A stretch of DNA of 64,000 bases, from the NCBI RefSeq assembly GCF_001294335.1, contig NZ_LGKG01000141.1:124001-188000 (forward strand), in the 5' to 3' direction. A model generated the notes under the pieces. That model worked only from the letters and a program-made list of their open reading frames with translations, ran no database searches and had not been told where the DNA came from. Position 1 is the first letter of the stretch, and every line of letters begins with the position of its first letter. The DNA is from Streptomyces chattanoogensis (lineage in GTDB: Bacteria > Actinomycetota > Actinomycetes > Streptomycetales > Streptomycetaceae). Positions 55,791 to 64,000 of the stretch are shown here, piece after piece. The translations under genes were made by a program, and so were the position numbers.

Positions 55791-56627
55791 ATGGTGGAGA
55801 TCAAGACCCCCGAGCAGATCGCGAAGATGCGCGAGGCGGGGCTGGTGGTCGCCGCCATCCACGCGGCGACCCGGAAGGCCGCGGTGCCGGGCGCCACGAC
55901 CAAGGACCTGGACGACGTGGCGCGCAAGGTGCTGGCCGAGCACGGCGCGAAGTCCAACTTCCTCGGGTACGGCGGGTTCCCCGCGACGATCTGCACCTCG
56001 GTGAACGACGTCGTGGTGCACGGCATCCCCGACGCCGAGACGGTCCTGGCCGACGGGGACATCATCTCCATCGACTGCGGTGCGATCATCGACGGCTGGC
56101 ACGGCGACGCGGCGTACACCGCGTTCGTCGGGTCCGGTCACTCCGCGGAGCTGGCCGAGCTCAGCCGGGTCACCGAGGAGTCCATGTGGGCCGGTATCGC
56201 GGCCGTCACCAAGGGCAACCGCCTGGTCGACATCTCCAAGGCGATCGAGGGCTACATCCGGCGGCAGCCGCGCCCGTCGAGCGGTAAGTACGGCATCGTC
56301 GAGGACTACGGCGGCCACGGCATCGGCTCGCAGATGCACATGGACCCGCATCTGCTGAACTACGTCGACCGCAAGCGCGGCCGCGGCCCGAAGCTGGTGC
56401 CCGGCTTCTGCATCGCGATCGAGCCGATGGTCAATCTCGGCACCGCGAAGACCCACGTCCTGGACGACGACTGGACGGTCAAGACCAATGACGGCAGCTG
56501 GTCCTCGCACTGGGAGCACTCGGTCGCGCTGACCGAGCAGGGCCCGCTGGTGCTGACCGCGGTCGACGGCGGCAAGGCGAAGCTCGCCGAGTACGGCATC
56601 GTGGCCGCGCCGGACCCGCTGGCGTAG
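55791..56627 (+). CDS. map: Methionine aminopeptidase, type I
   Basis: 278 residues. Removes N-terminal Met from nascent proteins. The five metal ligands of the pita-bread fold are in 'SIDCGAIIDGWHGDAAYTAF' (two Asp), 'GGHGIGSQMH' (His), 'IEPMV' (Glu) and 'WEHSVALTEQGP' (Glu). Lies 102 nt after adk and is followed by an 11-bp hairpin. Confidence 0.96.
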   Translation: MVEIKTPEQIAKMREAGLVVAAIHAATRKAAVPGATTKDLDDVARKVLAEHGAKSNFLGYGGFPATICTSVNDVVVHGIPDAETVLADGDIISIDCGAIIDGWHGDAAYTAFVGSGHSAELAELSRVTEESMWAGIAAVTKGNRLVDISKAIEGYIRRQPRPSSGKYGIVEDYGGHGIGSQMHMDPHLLNYVDRKRGRGPKLVPGFCIAIEPMVNLGTAKTHVLDDDWTVKTNDGSWSSHWEHSVALTEQGPLVLTAVDGGKAKLAEYGIVAAPDPLA

Positions 56628-56676
56628 CGGAGCCCGGCCCCGGGCCGCCCGGCGGTCGAATCATCGAGCCGATTTC

Positions 56677-56714
56677 GGCATTCCTCCGGTGCACGGCAAG
56701 ACGGGGGGAATGCC
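56677..56714 (+). terminator. Stem-loop after map
   Basis: An 11-bp stem (GGCATTCCTCC with GGGGGAATGCC, including one G-T pair) and 16-nt loop, about 50 nt after the map stop. Confidence 0.6.
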
Positions 56715-56853
56715 ACGGCGATTCCACGGCACCGATGCCCGGCCCGGACGGCTGACCAGCCTCCGGGCCGGTGTGCGTCCGGTGATGATCTGCCGGCGGT
56801 GGCCGCGCGGCCCGGTGTGCGCCATGGGGGTCAAGGGCGCTCAGGGTCTCAAT

Positions 56854-56882
56854 TTCATCTTTCTGGGGGCGTGACGTAGACT
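56854..56882 (+). promoter_or_regulatory. Candidate infA promoter
   Basis: TTCATC (56854-56859), 17-nt spacer and TAGACT (56877-56882), about 90 nt before infA. Confidence 0.4.
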
Positions 56883-56974
56883 GACGCGTCGGCTCCGGTG
56901 CATTCGTGTGCCTGCGTACTGTAGGGAACACGCCGTACGGAGTCGATCAAGGTAGCCGATTCGAAAGGCGAAGC

Positions 56975-57196
56975 GTGGCCAAGAAGCAAGGTGCCATCGA
57001 GATCGAGGGCACCGTGATCGAGTCTCTGCCGAACGCTATGTTCCGTGTAGAGCTCCAGAACGGTCACAAGGTCCTCGCGCACATCAGCGGCAAGATGCGG
57101 ATGCACTACATCCGTATTCTCCCGGATGACCGGGTCGTGGTGGAGCTCTCTCCGTACGACCTGACGCGTGGCCGGATCGTCTACCGCTACAAGTAG
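56975..57196 (+). CDS. infA: Translation initiation factor IF-1
   Basis: 73 residues from GTG 56975 (GAAAGGCG upstream). A single S1-like OB fold: '[20 protein letters not shown]', '[20 protein letters not shown]', '[12 protein letters not shown]'. It blocks the A site during initiation. First gene of the alpha operon series infA-rpmJ-rpsM-rpsK-rpsD-rpoA-rplQ. Confidence 0.98.
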   Translation: MAKKQGAIEIEGTVIESLPNAMFRVELQNGHKVLAHISGKMRMHYIRILPDDRVVVELSPYDLTRGRIVYRYK

Positions 57197-57256
57197 ATCT
57201 TGTCGGCGCCCCGCTCCCGTGGGGTGACGGCACTGACCCGGAGAACCTCACATCCC

Positions 57257-57370
57257 ATGAAGGTCAAGCCGAGCGTCAAGAAGATCTGCGACAAGTGCAA
57301 GGTGATCCGCCGCCACGGCCGGGTCATGGTCATCTGCGACAACCTGCGCCACAAGCAGCGCCAGGGCTGA
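57257..57370 (+). CDS. rpmJ: 50S ribosomal protein L36, zinc-binding form
   Basis: 37 residues, 60 nt after infA. The sequence '[19 protein letters not shown]' with a later '[13 protein letters not shown]' holds the Cys11-Cys14-Cys27-His32 zinc site, so it is the zinc-containing form. The start at ATG 57257 is followed by the invariant N-terminus. Confidence 0.97.
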   Translation: MKVKPSVKKICDKCKVIRRHGRVMVICDNLRHKQRQG

Positions 57371-57470
57371 CGCACGCCGACCACCTGCATTTCGCAGTTT
57401 TCGCGCGACGCAAGCACAATACGTACATACGCAGTCACCCGACCCCCGCATCGCTTGCGTGGGACGACAC

Positions 57471-57490
57471 CCCCGGCTCGGAGGCCGGGG
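57471..57490 (+). terminator. Small hairpin between rpmJ and rpsM
   Basis: A 7-bp stem CCCCGGC/GCCGGGG with 6-nt loop in the 198-nt rpmJ-rpsM gap. It may slow read-through from infA-rpmJ; the rest of the gap shows no clear promoter. Confidence 0.4.
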
Positions 57491-57568
57491 ACCCGGCTCG
57501 TAATTCTTCAGAGTCTTACGGGAACGGTGCTGCGGAAGACCTCCGAATAGCCATCAGGAGCCACATCA

Positions 57569-57949
57569 ATGGCACGCCTCGCAGGCGTTGATCTCCCGCG
57601 CGAAAAGCGTGTGGAGGTCGCCCTCACCTACGTCTTCGGTATCGGGCGGACGCTGTCGCAGCAGACCCTCGCCGCCACCGGCGTGAACCCGAACACCCGG
57701 GTCCGCGACCTGGCCGAGGAAGACCTCGTCAAGATCCGCGAGTACGTCGACAACAACCTCAAGACCGAGGGTGACCTCCGTCGCGAGATCCAGGCCGACA
57801 TCCGCCGCAAGGTCGAGATCGGCTGCTACCAGGGTCTGCGTCACCGTCGCGGTCTGCCGGTGCACGGTCAGCGCACCAGCACGAACGCCCGTACCCGCAA
57901 GGGTCCGCGTCGCGCGATCGCCGGCAAGAAGAAGCCGGGCAAGAAGTAG
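57569..57949 (+). CDS. rpsM: 30S ribosomal protein S13
   Basis: 126 residues. Head protein that contacts L5, S19 and P-site tRNA. '[20 protein letters not shown]', '[20 protein letters not shown]' and the Lys-rich tail match. CAGGAG precedes the ATG. Confidence 0.98.
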   Translation: MARLAGVDLPREKRVEVALTYVFGIGRTLSQQTLAATGVNPNTRVRDLAEEDLVKIREYVDNNLKTEGDLRREIQADIRRKVEIGCYQGLRHRRGLPVHGQRTSTNARTRKGPRRAIAGKKKPGKK

Positions 57950-58044
57950 TCCTCAGCAGGACGCACTGTGTGCTCTGGGGGACACCCCCCAAGCCCCCCA
58001 AGCGGTCTTCGCTGTAGGACCGACCACCTCCACGGGAGAATTTC

Positions 58045-58449
58045 ATGCCTCCGAAGGGCCGTACGGCCGGCGCCAAGAAGGTGCGCCGCAAGGAGAAGAA
58101 GAACGTCGCCCACGGGCACGCTCACATCAAGAGCACGTTCAACAACACGATCGTCTCGATCACCGACCCGACCGGGAACGTGATCTCTTGGGCCTCTGCC
58201 GGCCACGTCGGCTTCAAGGGCTCGCGCAAGTCCACCCCCTTCGCCGCGCAGATGGCCGCCGAGTCGGCCGCCCGCCGCGCGCAGGAGCACGGCATGCGCA
58301 AGGTTGACGTCTTCGTCAAGGGCCCGGGTTCGGGTCGCGAGACCGCCATCCGTTCGCTTCAGGCGACCGGTCTTGAGGTCGGCTCGATCCAGGACGTCAC
58401 CCCCACCCCGCACAACGGATGCCGCCCGCCCAAGCGTCGCCGCGTCTGA
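58045..58449 (+). CDS. rpsK: 30S ribosomal protein S11
   Basis: 134 residues. Platform protein near the Shine-Dalgarno helix. '[20 protein letters not shown]', '[20 protein letters not shown]' and '[18 protein letters not shown]' are standard. A 26-nt spacer leads to rpsD. Confidence 0.98.
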   Translation: MPPKGRTAGAKKVRRKEKKNVAHGHAHIKSTFNNTIVSITDPTGNVISWASAGHVGFKGSRKSTPFAAQMAAESAARRAQEHGMRKVDVFVKGPGSGRETAIRSLQATGLEVGSIQDVTPTPHNGCRPPKRRRV

Positions 58450-58475
58450 CCATCTGAAGTAGGAGACAAGACAAT

Positions 58476-59102
58476 ATGGCGCGTTACACCGGGGCCGACT
58501 GCAAGCGTTGCCGTCGGGAGAAGCAGAAGCTGTTCCTCAAGGGCAGCAAGTGTGAAAGCGCAAAGTGCCCGATCGAGATTCGTCCTTACCCCCCGGGTGA
58601 GCACGGACGCGGGCGCACCAAGGACAGCGAGTACCTGCTCCAGCTTCGTGAGAAGCAGAAGTGCAGCCGTATCTACGGTGTCCTTGAGAAGCAGTTCGTG
58701 AACTACTACAAGGAAGCGAACCAGAAGACCGGCAAGACCGGTGAGAACCTTCTGCGCATCCTTGAGACCCGTCTCGACAACGTGATCTACCGGGCCGGCT
58801 TCGCCAAGTCCCGCGACCACGCCCGTCAGCTGGTCCGTCACGGACACGTCAACGTCAACGGCCGCAAGACCGACATCCCGTCGGCGCGCGTGTCCGTGAA
58901 CGACATCATCGAGGTCCGCGAGAAGTCCCGGAACCTGACCCCCTTCGAGGTGGCCAAGGCCGAGGCCGGCGAGAAGACCGTTCCGGCCTGGCTGGAGGCG
59001 ATCCCCTCGCAGCTGCGGATCCTCGTGCACAGCCTGCCCGAGCGCCAGGTGATCGACACCCAGGTGCAGGAGCAGCTGATCGTTGAGCTCTACTCCAAGT
59101 AA
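58476..59102 (+). CDS. rpsD: 30S ribosomal protein S4, four-cysteine (zinc) form
   Basis: 208 residues. The N-terminal zinc region has four Cys ('CKRCRREKQKLFLKGSKC' and 'AKCP', residues 9, 12, 26, 31), then 'RPYPPGEHGRG', and the S4 RNA-binding domain 'RLDNVIYRAGFAKSRDHARQ' and 'VRHGHVNVNGRKTDIPSARV'. S4 starts 30S assembly and guards fidelity. GTAGGAGAC precedes the ATG. In S. coelicolor, as I recall it, rpsK is followed directly by rpoA and the annotated rpsD is a divergent, Cys-poor gene far away. This copy keeps the ancestral actinobacterial place between rpsK and rpoA. Codon choice includes somewhat more non-GC third bases near the start (TGT, GAA, GCA). Confidence 0.96.
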   Translation: MARYTGADCKRCRREKQKLFLKGSKCESAKCPIEIRPYPPGEHGRGRTKDSEYLLQLREKQKCSRIYGVLEKQFVNYYKEANQKTGKTGENLLRILETRLDNVIYRAGFAKSRDHARQLVRHGHVNVNGRKTDIPSARVSVNDIIEVREKSRNLTPFEVAKAEAGEKTVPAWLEAIPSQLRILVHSLPERQVIDTQVQEQLIVELYSK

Positions 59103-59216
59103 GAGCTGAGCGGAATGGTCTGGGCGGTACGGAGCCATCGGCGTCGTACCGCCCGTACCCTTTGAAGTACAGCGGGCGTCAAATAGCGGGCGTCCACGAC
59201 TGAAGGAACGAACACC

Positions 59217-60239
59217 ATGCTGATTGCTCAGCGTCCCTCGTTGACCGAAGAGGTCGTCGACGAATACCGCTCCCGGTTCGTGATCGAGCCGCTGGAGCCG
59301 GGCTTCGGCTACACCCTCGGCAACTCTCTCCGCCGGACCCTCCTGTCCTCGATCCCGGGTGCGGCGGTCACGTCCATCCGCATCGACGGCGTGCTGCACG
59401 AGTTCACCACCGTGCCGGGCGTCAAGGAGGACGTCACCGACCTCATCCTGAACATCAAGCAGCTGGTCGTCTCCTCGGAGCACGACGAGCCGGTCGTGAT
59501 GTACCTGCGCAAGCAGGGCCCCGGCCTGGTGACCGCCGCCGACATCGCGCCGCCGGCCGGTGTCGAGGTGCACAACCCGGACCTGGTCCTCGCCACGCTC
59601 AACGGCAAGGGCAAGCTGGAGATGGAGCTGACCGTCGAGCGCGGTCGCGGCTACGTCTCCGCCGTCCAGAACAAGCAGGTGGGCCAGGAGATCGGCCGTA
59701 TTCCGGTCGACTCCATCTACTCGCCGGTGCTCAAGGTCACCTACAAGGTCGAGGCGACCCGTGTCGAGCAGCGCACCGACTTCGACAAGCTGATCGTCGA
59801 CGTCGAGACCAAGCAGGCCATGCGTCCGCGTGACGCCATGGCGTCGGCCGGTAAGACCCTGGTCGAGCTGTTCGGTCTGGCCCGCGAGCTCAACATCGAC
59901 GCCGAGGGCATCGACATGGGCCCGTCCCCGACGGACGCCGCCCTTGCCGCCGACCTGGCGCTGCCGATCGAGGAGCTCGAGCTCACCGTTCGCTCGTACA
60001 ACTGCCTCAAGCGTGAGGGCATCCACTCCGTGGGTGAGCTCGTGGCGCGCTCCGAGGCCGACCTGCTCGACATCCGCAACTTCGGTGCGAAGTCGATCGA
60101 CGAGGTCAAGGCGAAGCTGGCCGGTATGGGCCTGGCGCTCAAGGACAGCCCGCCCGGATTCGACCCGACCGCCGCGGCCGACGCCTTCGGTGCCGACGAC
60201 GACGCGGATGCCGGGTTCGTCGAGACCGAGCAGTACTAA
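59217..60239 (+). CDS. rpoA: DNA-directed RNA polymerase subunit alpha
   Basis: 340 residues. Alpha-NTD (1 to about 230: '[28 protein letters not shown]', dimerisation) and alpha-CTD (about 255-315: '[20 protein letters not shown]' and '[19 protein letters not shown]') that binds UP elements and activators. The end is acidic. Scaffolds assembly of beta and beta'. Lies 114 nt after rpsD. Confidence 0.98.
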   Translation: MLIAQRPSLTEEVVDEYRSRFVIEPLEPGFGYTLGNSLRRTLLSSIPGAAVTSIRIDGVLHEFTTVPGVKEDVTDLILNIKQLVVSSEHDEPVVMYLRKQGPGLVTAADIAPPAGVEVHNPDLVLATLNGKGKLEMELTVERGRGYVSAVQNKQVGQEIGRIPVDSIYSPVLKVTYKVEATRVEQRTDFDKLIVDVETKQAMRPRDAMASAGKTLVELFGLARELNIDAEGIDMGPSPTDAALAADLALPIEELELTVRSYNCLKREGIHSVGELVARSEADLLDIRNFGAKSIDEVKAKLAGMGLALKDSPPGFDPTAAADAFGADDDADAGFVETEQY

Positions 60240-60287
60240 GAGCTCGGGCCCGACGGTCTGATTGTGGCTGCGGGCCGGCTCCGGCCG

Positions 60288-60320
60288 GTCGCGCAGTTCC
60301 CCGCGCCCCTTTCGGGGCGC
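60288..60320 (+). repeat. Dispersed streptomycete intergenic repeat, GCGCCCC hairpin
   Basis: The stretch GCGCAGTTCCCCGCGCCCCT followed by TTCGGGGCGC resembles a very common intergenic motif in Streptomyces genomes, recalled from experience rather than searched. The last 18 nt (60303-60320) form a 7-bp stem with a TTTC loop and may end or modulate rpoA transcription. Confidence 0.5.
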
Positions 60321-60403
60321 TGGTTGTTGCCGGTGAGCGACCGCTCATCGGGTCCTGACCCCGGTACCTAGTACGGCCGGGGCAGATACCAAGGAGAAAC
60401 ACC

Positions 60404-60871
60404 ATGCCGAAGCCCTCCAAGGGTGCCCGTATGGGCGGCAGCGCGTCGCACGAGAAGGCGATGCTGCGCAACCTGGCGACCAGCCTCTTCGAGCACGGCC
60501 GCATCACGACGACCGAGGCCAAGGCCCGTCGTCTGCGTCCGTACGCCGAGCGTCTGGTGACCAAGGCGAAGAAGGGCGACCTTCACAACCGCCGTCAGGT
60601 CATGCAGCTGATCTCGGACAAGAGCGTCGTCCACACGCTCTTCGTGGAGATCGCGCCGCGGTTCGCGGAGCGTCCGGGTGGCTACACCCGCATCACCAAG
60701 ATCGGCAACCGTCGTGGCGACAACGCCCCGATGGCGGTCATCGAGCTGGTCGAGGGCGAGATCGCCAAGAAGGCCACCGTTGCCGAGGCCGAGGCCGCGA
60801 CCAAGCGCGCGGTGAAGGAGTCCGAGGCTGCCGCCGAGGCTCCGGCCGAGGACGAGGCCAAGGACGCCTGA
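60404..60871 (+). CDS. rplQ: 50S ribosomal protein L17
   Basis: 155 residues. Core L17 (1 to about 118: '[20 protein letters not shown]', '[20 protein letters not shown]') plus a C-terminal Ala/Glu/Lys-rich extension of about 37 residues found in actinobacteria. AAGGAGAAA precedes the ATG. Last ribosomal gene of the block. Confidence 0.97.
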   Translation: MPKPSKGARMGGSASHEKAMLRNLATSLFEHGRITTTEAKARRLRPYAERLVTKAKKGDLHNRRQVMQLISDKSVVHTLFVEIAPRFAERPGGYTRITKIGNRRGDNAPMAVIELVEGEIAKKATVAEAEAATKRAVKESEAAAEAPAEDEAKDA

Positions 60872-60888
60872 GGCACTGCCTGGCTGTG

Positions 60889-60920
60889 AGCGGGCCCGTC
60901 CCTTCGGGGGCGGGCCCGCT
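60889..60920 (+). terminator. Terminator of the alpha operon
   Basis: A 14-bp GC stem closed by a TTCG tetraloop, 18 nt after the rplQ stop, very stable. Confidence 0.88.
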
Positions 60921-60953
60921 TCGCATTGCCGTGGCTGCGAGAGGATTGCTTGC

Positions 60954-61814
60954 GTGAGTGACGAAGTGGAGCCCGGTTACGTCCGGGTGCGGTTGGACCT
61001 GTCGTACGACGGCACGGAATTCTCCGGCTGGGCCAAGCAGGCCGCAGGGCAGCGGACCGTCCAGGCGGAGATCGAGGACGCGCTGCGCACGGTGACGCGG
61101 TCCGGGGAGACGACGTACGAGCTCACGGTCGCGGGGCGGACCGATGCCGGGGTGCATGCGCGGGGGCAGGTGGCGCATGTGGACCTGCCGGAGGGCCTGT
61201 GGGCCGAGCACCGGGAGAAGCTGCTGCGGCGGCTGGCCGGGCGGCTGCCGAAGGACGTCCGGGTGTGGCGGCTCACGGAGGCGCCGTACGGCTTCAATGC
61301 GCGGTTCTCGGCGATCTGGCGGCGGTACGCGTACCGGGTGACCGATCACCACGGGGGCGTCGACCCGCTGCTGCGGGGCCATGTGCTGTGGCACGACTGG
61401 GAGTTGGACGTCGAGGCGATGAATGCCGCCTCGCGGCCGCTGCTGGGGGAGCACGACTTCGCGGCGTACTGCAAGCGGCGGGAAGGCGCCACGACGATCC
61501 GTACGCTGCAGGAGCTGAGCTGGGTGCGGGGGGCGGACGGGATCATCACCGCGACCGTCAAGGCCGATGCGTTCTGCCACAACATGGTGCGGTCGCTGGT
61601 CGGGGCGATGCTGTTCGTCGGCGACGGGCACCGGCCGGTGGAGTGGCCCGGGAAGGTGCTGGCGGCGGGCGTGCGGGACTCCGCGGTGCATGTGGTGCGG
61701 CCGCACGGGCTGACGCTGGAGGAGGTCGGCTATCCGGCGGACGAGCTGCTCATGGCGCGGAACAAGGAGGCGCGGAACAAGCGGTCGCTGCCGGCCGGGG
61801 GCGGCTGCTGCTGA
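60954..61814 (+). CDS. truA: tRNA pseudouridine(38-40) synthase
   Basis: 286 residues from GTG 60954. TruA converts uridines 38-40 of the tRNA anticodon stem. Catalytic Asp64 lies in '[13 protein letters not shown]', and '[20 protein letters not shown]' and '[19 protein letters not shown]' match the family. It follows rplQ across a strong terminator, as in many bacteria. Codon use shifts here towards CGG, GGG and GCG compared with the ribosomal genes, which suggests lower expression. The C-terminus ends in Gly-Gly-Cys-Cys. Confidence 0.95.
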   Translation: MSDEVEPGYVRVRLDLSYDGTEFSGWAKQAAGQRTVQAEIEDALRTVTRSGETTYELTVAGRTDAGVHARGQVAHVDLPEGLWAEHREKLLRRLAGRLPKDVRVWRLTEAPYGFNARFSAIWRRYAYRVTDHHGGVDPLLRGHVLWHDWELDVEAMNAASRPLLGEHDFAAYCKRREGATTIRTLQELSWVRGADGIITATVKADAFCHNMVRSLVGAMLFVGDGHRPVEWPGKVLAAGVRDSAVHVVRPHGLTLEEVGYPADELLMARNKEARNKRSLPAGGGCC

Positions 61815-61859
61815 GGGCCGGGCGGTGGCGCCGTTGGGGGGCGGCGCCACTGTGAGCCG

Positions 61860-62732
61860 TCAGGACTGCTGCTGCTCGGCCTTGCGGCGGGCCTCCTCGG
61901 CCTGCTTCTCCGCGGCCTTCTGGGCCTGGTCCTTGCCGCGCTGGGTGATCCGCGCGAAGGCGTAGGAGGCGCCGTCCCGGCCGATCGCCTGGGCCTTGGT
62001 CTCGGAGGTGGTCGTCGCCTTGCCGTTGTTGTAGCCGGCGATGGTGAAGTACGCGTAGCGGCCGGTGGCGTTGGCCGTCGTACGGCACCGGGTGCCCTGG
62101 CAGAAGGCGGACGGGACGCCGCCGCCGGCGAGCGGGGTGATGTTGCCGCCCTTCCACTGGTTCATGACCTTGGTGGCCTGGGCCGGGGAGGTGAAGACCG
62201 CGACGCCGACCGTGGCCGAGACGCCGCCCTTGGAGTAGGTGGCGCGCAGCAGCTTGGTGCAGCCGTTGTGGGACAGCAGGGAGCCGAGCGGGCCCTGGCT
62301 GGCGGAGGTGCAGTCGCCGGTGGTGGCGGTGTTCGTCCGCGGGTAGGTGTGCTCGCCGATGACCATGCTCTTGTCGGGGAAGAGCGTGGCGGGGGTGAGC
62401 GGCGCCCTGTCCTTCTTGGGGTCGGAGATGTAGTCGCGCGGGTTCGGCGGCGGTGGCACCGTGTAGTCGGGGAAGGACGGCTTGTCGTCCGGTGTGACCT
62501 CGCCGGATGCCGTGGGCCGGGCGGTGGGATTGCCGTTCGGCGAGTCGCCGCCGCTGCTGATGACGGCGACGGTGACGATGCCGGCCACCGCGAGCGCGGC
62601 GAGCGCGCCGCCGCCGATCAGCATCCAGCGTTTACGACGGGACGCCGCCTCGCTCTCTTCGGCGAGTGCGCCCCAGTCCGGAGTGCCATTTCCCCCGGGG
62701 CCGTCGAACGGCCCCCCTTGCCCAAAGCTCAT
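61860..62732 (-). CDS. Membrane-anchored protein with extracellular domain, function unknown
   Basis: 290 residues from ATG 62732; an ATG three codons earlier is also possible. Cytosolic Gly/Pro-rich N-terminus (about 35 residues, 'MSFGQGGPFDGPGGNGTPDWG'), one membrane helix at about 37-58 after a 'RRKRW' stop, then a Pro/Thr linker and an outer domain with four Cys ('GDCTSASQGPLG', 'HNGCTKLLRA', 'FCQGTRCRT') that may form two disulfides. It ends with a charged Lys/Glu/Gln helix. No family recognised. Convergent with truA and divergent from the ABC-F gene. Confidence 0.75.
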   Translation of the reverse strand: MSFGQGGPFDGPGGNGTPDWGALAEESEAASRRKRWMLIGGGALAALAVAGIVTVAVISSGGDSPNGNPTARPTASGEVTPDDKPSFPDYTVPPPPNPRDYISDPKKDRAPLTPATLFPDKSMVIGEHTYPRTNTATTGDCTSASQGPLGSLLSHNGCTKLLRATYSKGGVSATVGVAVFTSPAQATKVMNQWKGGNITPLAGGGVPSAFCQGTRCRTTANATGRYAYFTIAGYNNGKATTTSETKAQAIGRDGASYAFARITQRGKDQAQKAAEKQAEEARRKAEQQQS

Positions 62733-62904
62733 GCCGCGCATCCTAACGACCCGTGGGACACGGGAAGGCGGCACTTCGGTGGCCCTTTTGTAAAGCGATC
62801 TTCGGGGCGGTCTTCGGGGCGGTTTCCGGCACGGTTGCCGGTCGGCAGGGGGCCGGCGGGGAAACCGTTTGGCGGAATCCGCCGCAGGCCCTGACAATCC
62901 AGCC

Positions 62905-64000
62905 CATGGGACATCTGGAAGCAGGGCACCTGGAGTACTACCTGCCGGACGGGAGGGCCCTGCTGGGGGATGTCTCCTTCCGGGTGGGGGAGGGGGCCTC
63001 CGTCGCGCTGGTGGGGGCCAACGGCGCCGGGAAGACGACACTGCTGCGGCTGATCGCGGGGGAGCTGCAGCCGCACGGCGGGGCGGTGACGGTCAGCGGC
63101 GGCCTGGGCGTGATGCCGCAGTTCGTGGGGTCCGTACGGGACGACCGTACGGTGCGTGACCTGCTGGTTTCCGTGGCACAGCCGCGGATCCGGGAGGCCG
63201 CGGCGGCGGTCGACGCCGCCGAGCTGGCGCTCATGACCACGGACGACGAGGCCGCGCAGATGGCCTATGCGCAGGCGCTCAGCGACTGGGCGGAGGCGCG
63301 CGGCTACGAGGCCGAGACCGTCTGGGACATGTGCACGATGGCGGCGCTGGGGGTCCCGTACGAGAAGGCCCAGTGGCGCCAGGTGCGCACCCTGTCCGGC
63401 GGCGAGCAGAAGCGCCTGGTCCTGGAGTCGCTGCTGCGGGGCACGGACGAGGTGCTGCTGCTGGACGAGCCGGACAACTATCTGGACGTGCCGGGGAAGC
63501 GGTGGCTGGAGGAGCAGCTGCGCCAGACCCGTAAGACGGTGCTGTTCGTCTCGCACGACCGGGAGCTGCTGGCCTCCGCCGCGGAGAAGATCATCAGCGT
63601 CGAGCCGGGTCCGGCGGGCTCGGACGTCTGGGTGCACGGCGGCGGCTTCGCCACCTACCACGAAGCCCGCAAGGAACGCTTCGCCCGCTTCGAGGAGCTG
63701 CGGCGGCGCTGGGACGAGAAGCACGCCCAGCTCAAGAAGCTGGTGGTGTCGCTGCGGCAGGCGGCCTCGGTCAGTCATGAGATGGCCTCGCGGTACGCCG
63801 CCGCGCAGACCCGGCTGCGGAAGTTCGAGGAGGCCGGGCCGCCGCCGGAGCCGCCGCGGGAGCAGGAGATCACCATGCGGCTGCGCGGCGGGCGGACCGG
63901 CGTACGGGCGGTGACCTGCGAGAACCTGGAGCTCACCGGCCTGATGAAGCCCTTCTCCCTGGAGATCTTCTACGGCGAGCGGGTGGCCGTACTGGGCTCC
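62905..64000 (+). CDS. ABC-F family ATPase, 3' end beyond window
   Basis: 365 codons visible from ATG 62905; no stop before the window end. First ABC domain: Walker A 'GANGAGKTT' (about 42-50), signature 'LSGGEQKRL', Walker B 'VLLLDEPDNYLD' and switch 'VSHDRELL'. A Lys/Arg-rich linker (about 255-320) follows, then the start of a second ABC domain ending at 'GERVAVLGS'. No membrane segments. This duplicated soluble layout is ABC-F, whose members act on ribosomes as translation factors or antibiotic-protection proteins; which group cannot be told from this half. The ribosome site before the ATG is weak. Confidence 0.9.

Larger units (their letters stand above)
56628..56974 (+). other. 347-bp map-infA spacer
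   Basis: Holds a terminator hairpin, a candidate infA promoter and a short leader. A 61-codon open frame (56689-56874) has no ribosome site and unlike composition; I do not call it. Confidence 0.6.

Overview
The window is high-GC actinobacterial chromosome, almost certainly from a Streptomyces. Evidence: GC-rich third codon positions, many GTG starts, ATGA/GTGA/TGATG translational overlaps, tRNAs without an encoded CCA, an exact Streptomyces-type ParB site, and the gene order of the Streptomyces core (second nuo cluster - htpX - yajQ - rpmG - murB - secE/nusG - rplKA - rplJL - rpoBC - str - S10 - spc - alpha operons). The beta subunit of RNA polymerase carries five residues that I recall being reported for the streptolydigin producer S. 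lydicus, so this may be S. lydicus or a near relative.

Layout. 1-2944: the end of a type VII (ESX) secretion locus, with an EccD-like membrane protein cut by the window edge and an EspI-like proline-rich MinD/ParA ATPase. 3170-13182: a ten-gene complex-I-like operon (nuoABCHIJKLMN) without nuoD, E, F or G. 13340-16573: HtpX protease, a small secreted protein, a YccF membrane protein, a two-domain ABM protein and YajQ. 16764-24716: tRNA-Tyr, an SDR, an amidohydrolase-fold protein that has lost catalytic residues, tRNA-Thr and tRNA-Met, rpmG, a HadA/HadB-type dehydratase pair, murB, an adenosine-deaminase-family enzyme, an aspartate aminotransferase and tRNA-Trp. 24826-38638: secE-nusG, rplK-rplA, a lipoprotein, rplJ-rplL, rpoB-rpoC and a DUF1707/DUF4190 membrane protein. 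39012-43365: str operon (rpsL, rpsG, fusA, tuf). 43805-60871: S10, spc and alpha operons through secY, adk, map, infA, rpmJ, rpsM, rpsK, rpsD, rpoA, rplQ. 60954-64000: truA, an unknown membrane-anchored protein and an ABC-F ATPase cut by the window end.

How it works together. Most of 24.8-60.9 kb makes the transcription/translation machine: all RNAP core subunits except omega, IF-1, EF-G, EF-Tu, NusG, SecE/SecY and most ribosomal proteins. These genes are split into units by strong stem-loop terminators and restarted by recognisable -35/-10 promoters in front of rplJ, rpoB and rpsL. A candidate L10 autoregulatory leader with an attenuator precedes rplJ. The rpsL and rpsJ leaders share a 25-nt element (24 of 25 bases identical) at a similar distance from the start codon.

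Main points of interest: the RpoB residue set linked to streptolydigin resistance; a perfect parS palindrome inside the spc operon; a four-cysteine type rpsD in the alpha operon (in S. coelicolor rpsD lies elsewhere); the degenerate amidohydrolase; a 28-bp palindrome before murB; and the shared str/S10 leader element. No CRISPR array, insertion sequence, prophage or biosynthetic cluster was seen.
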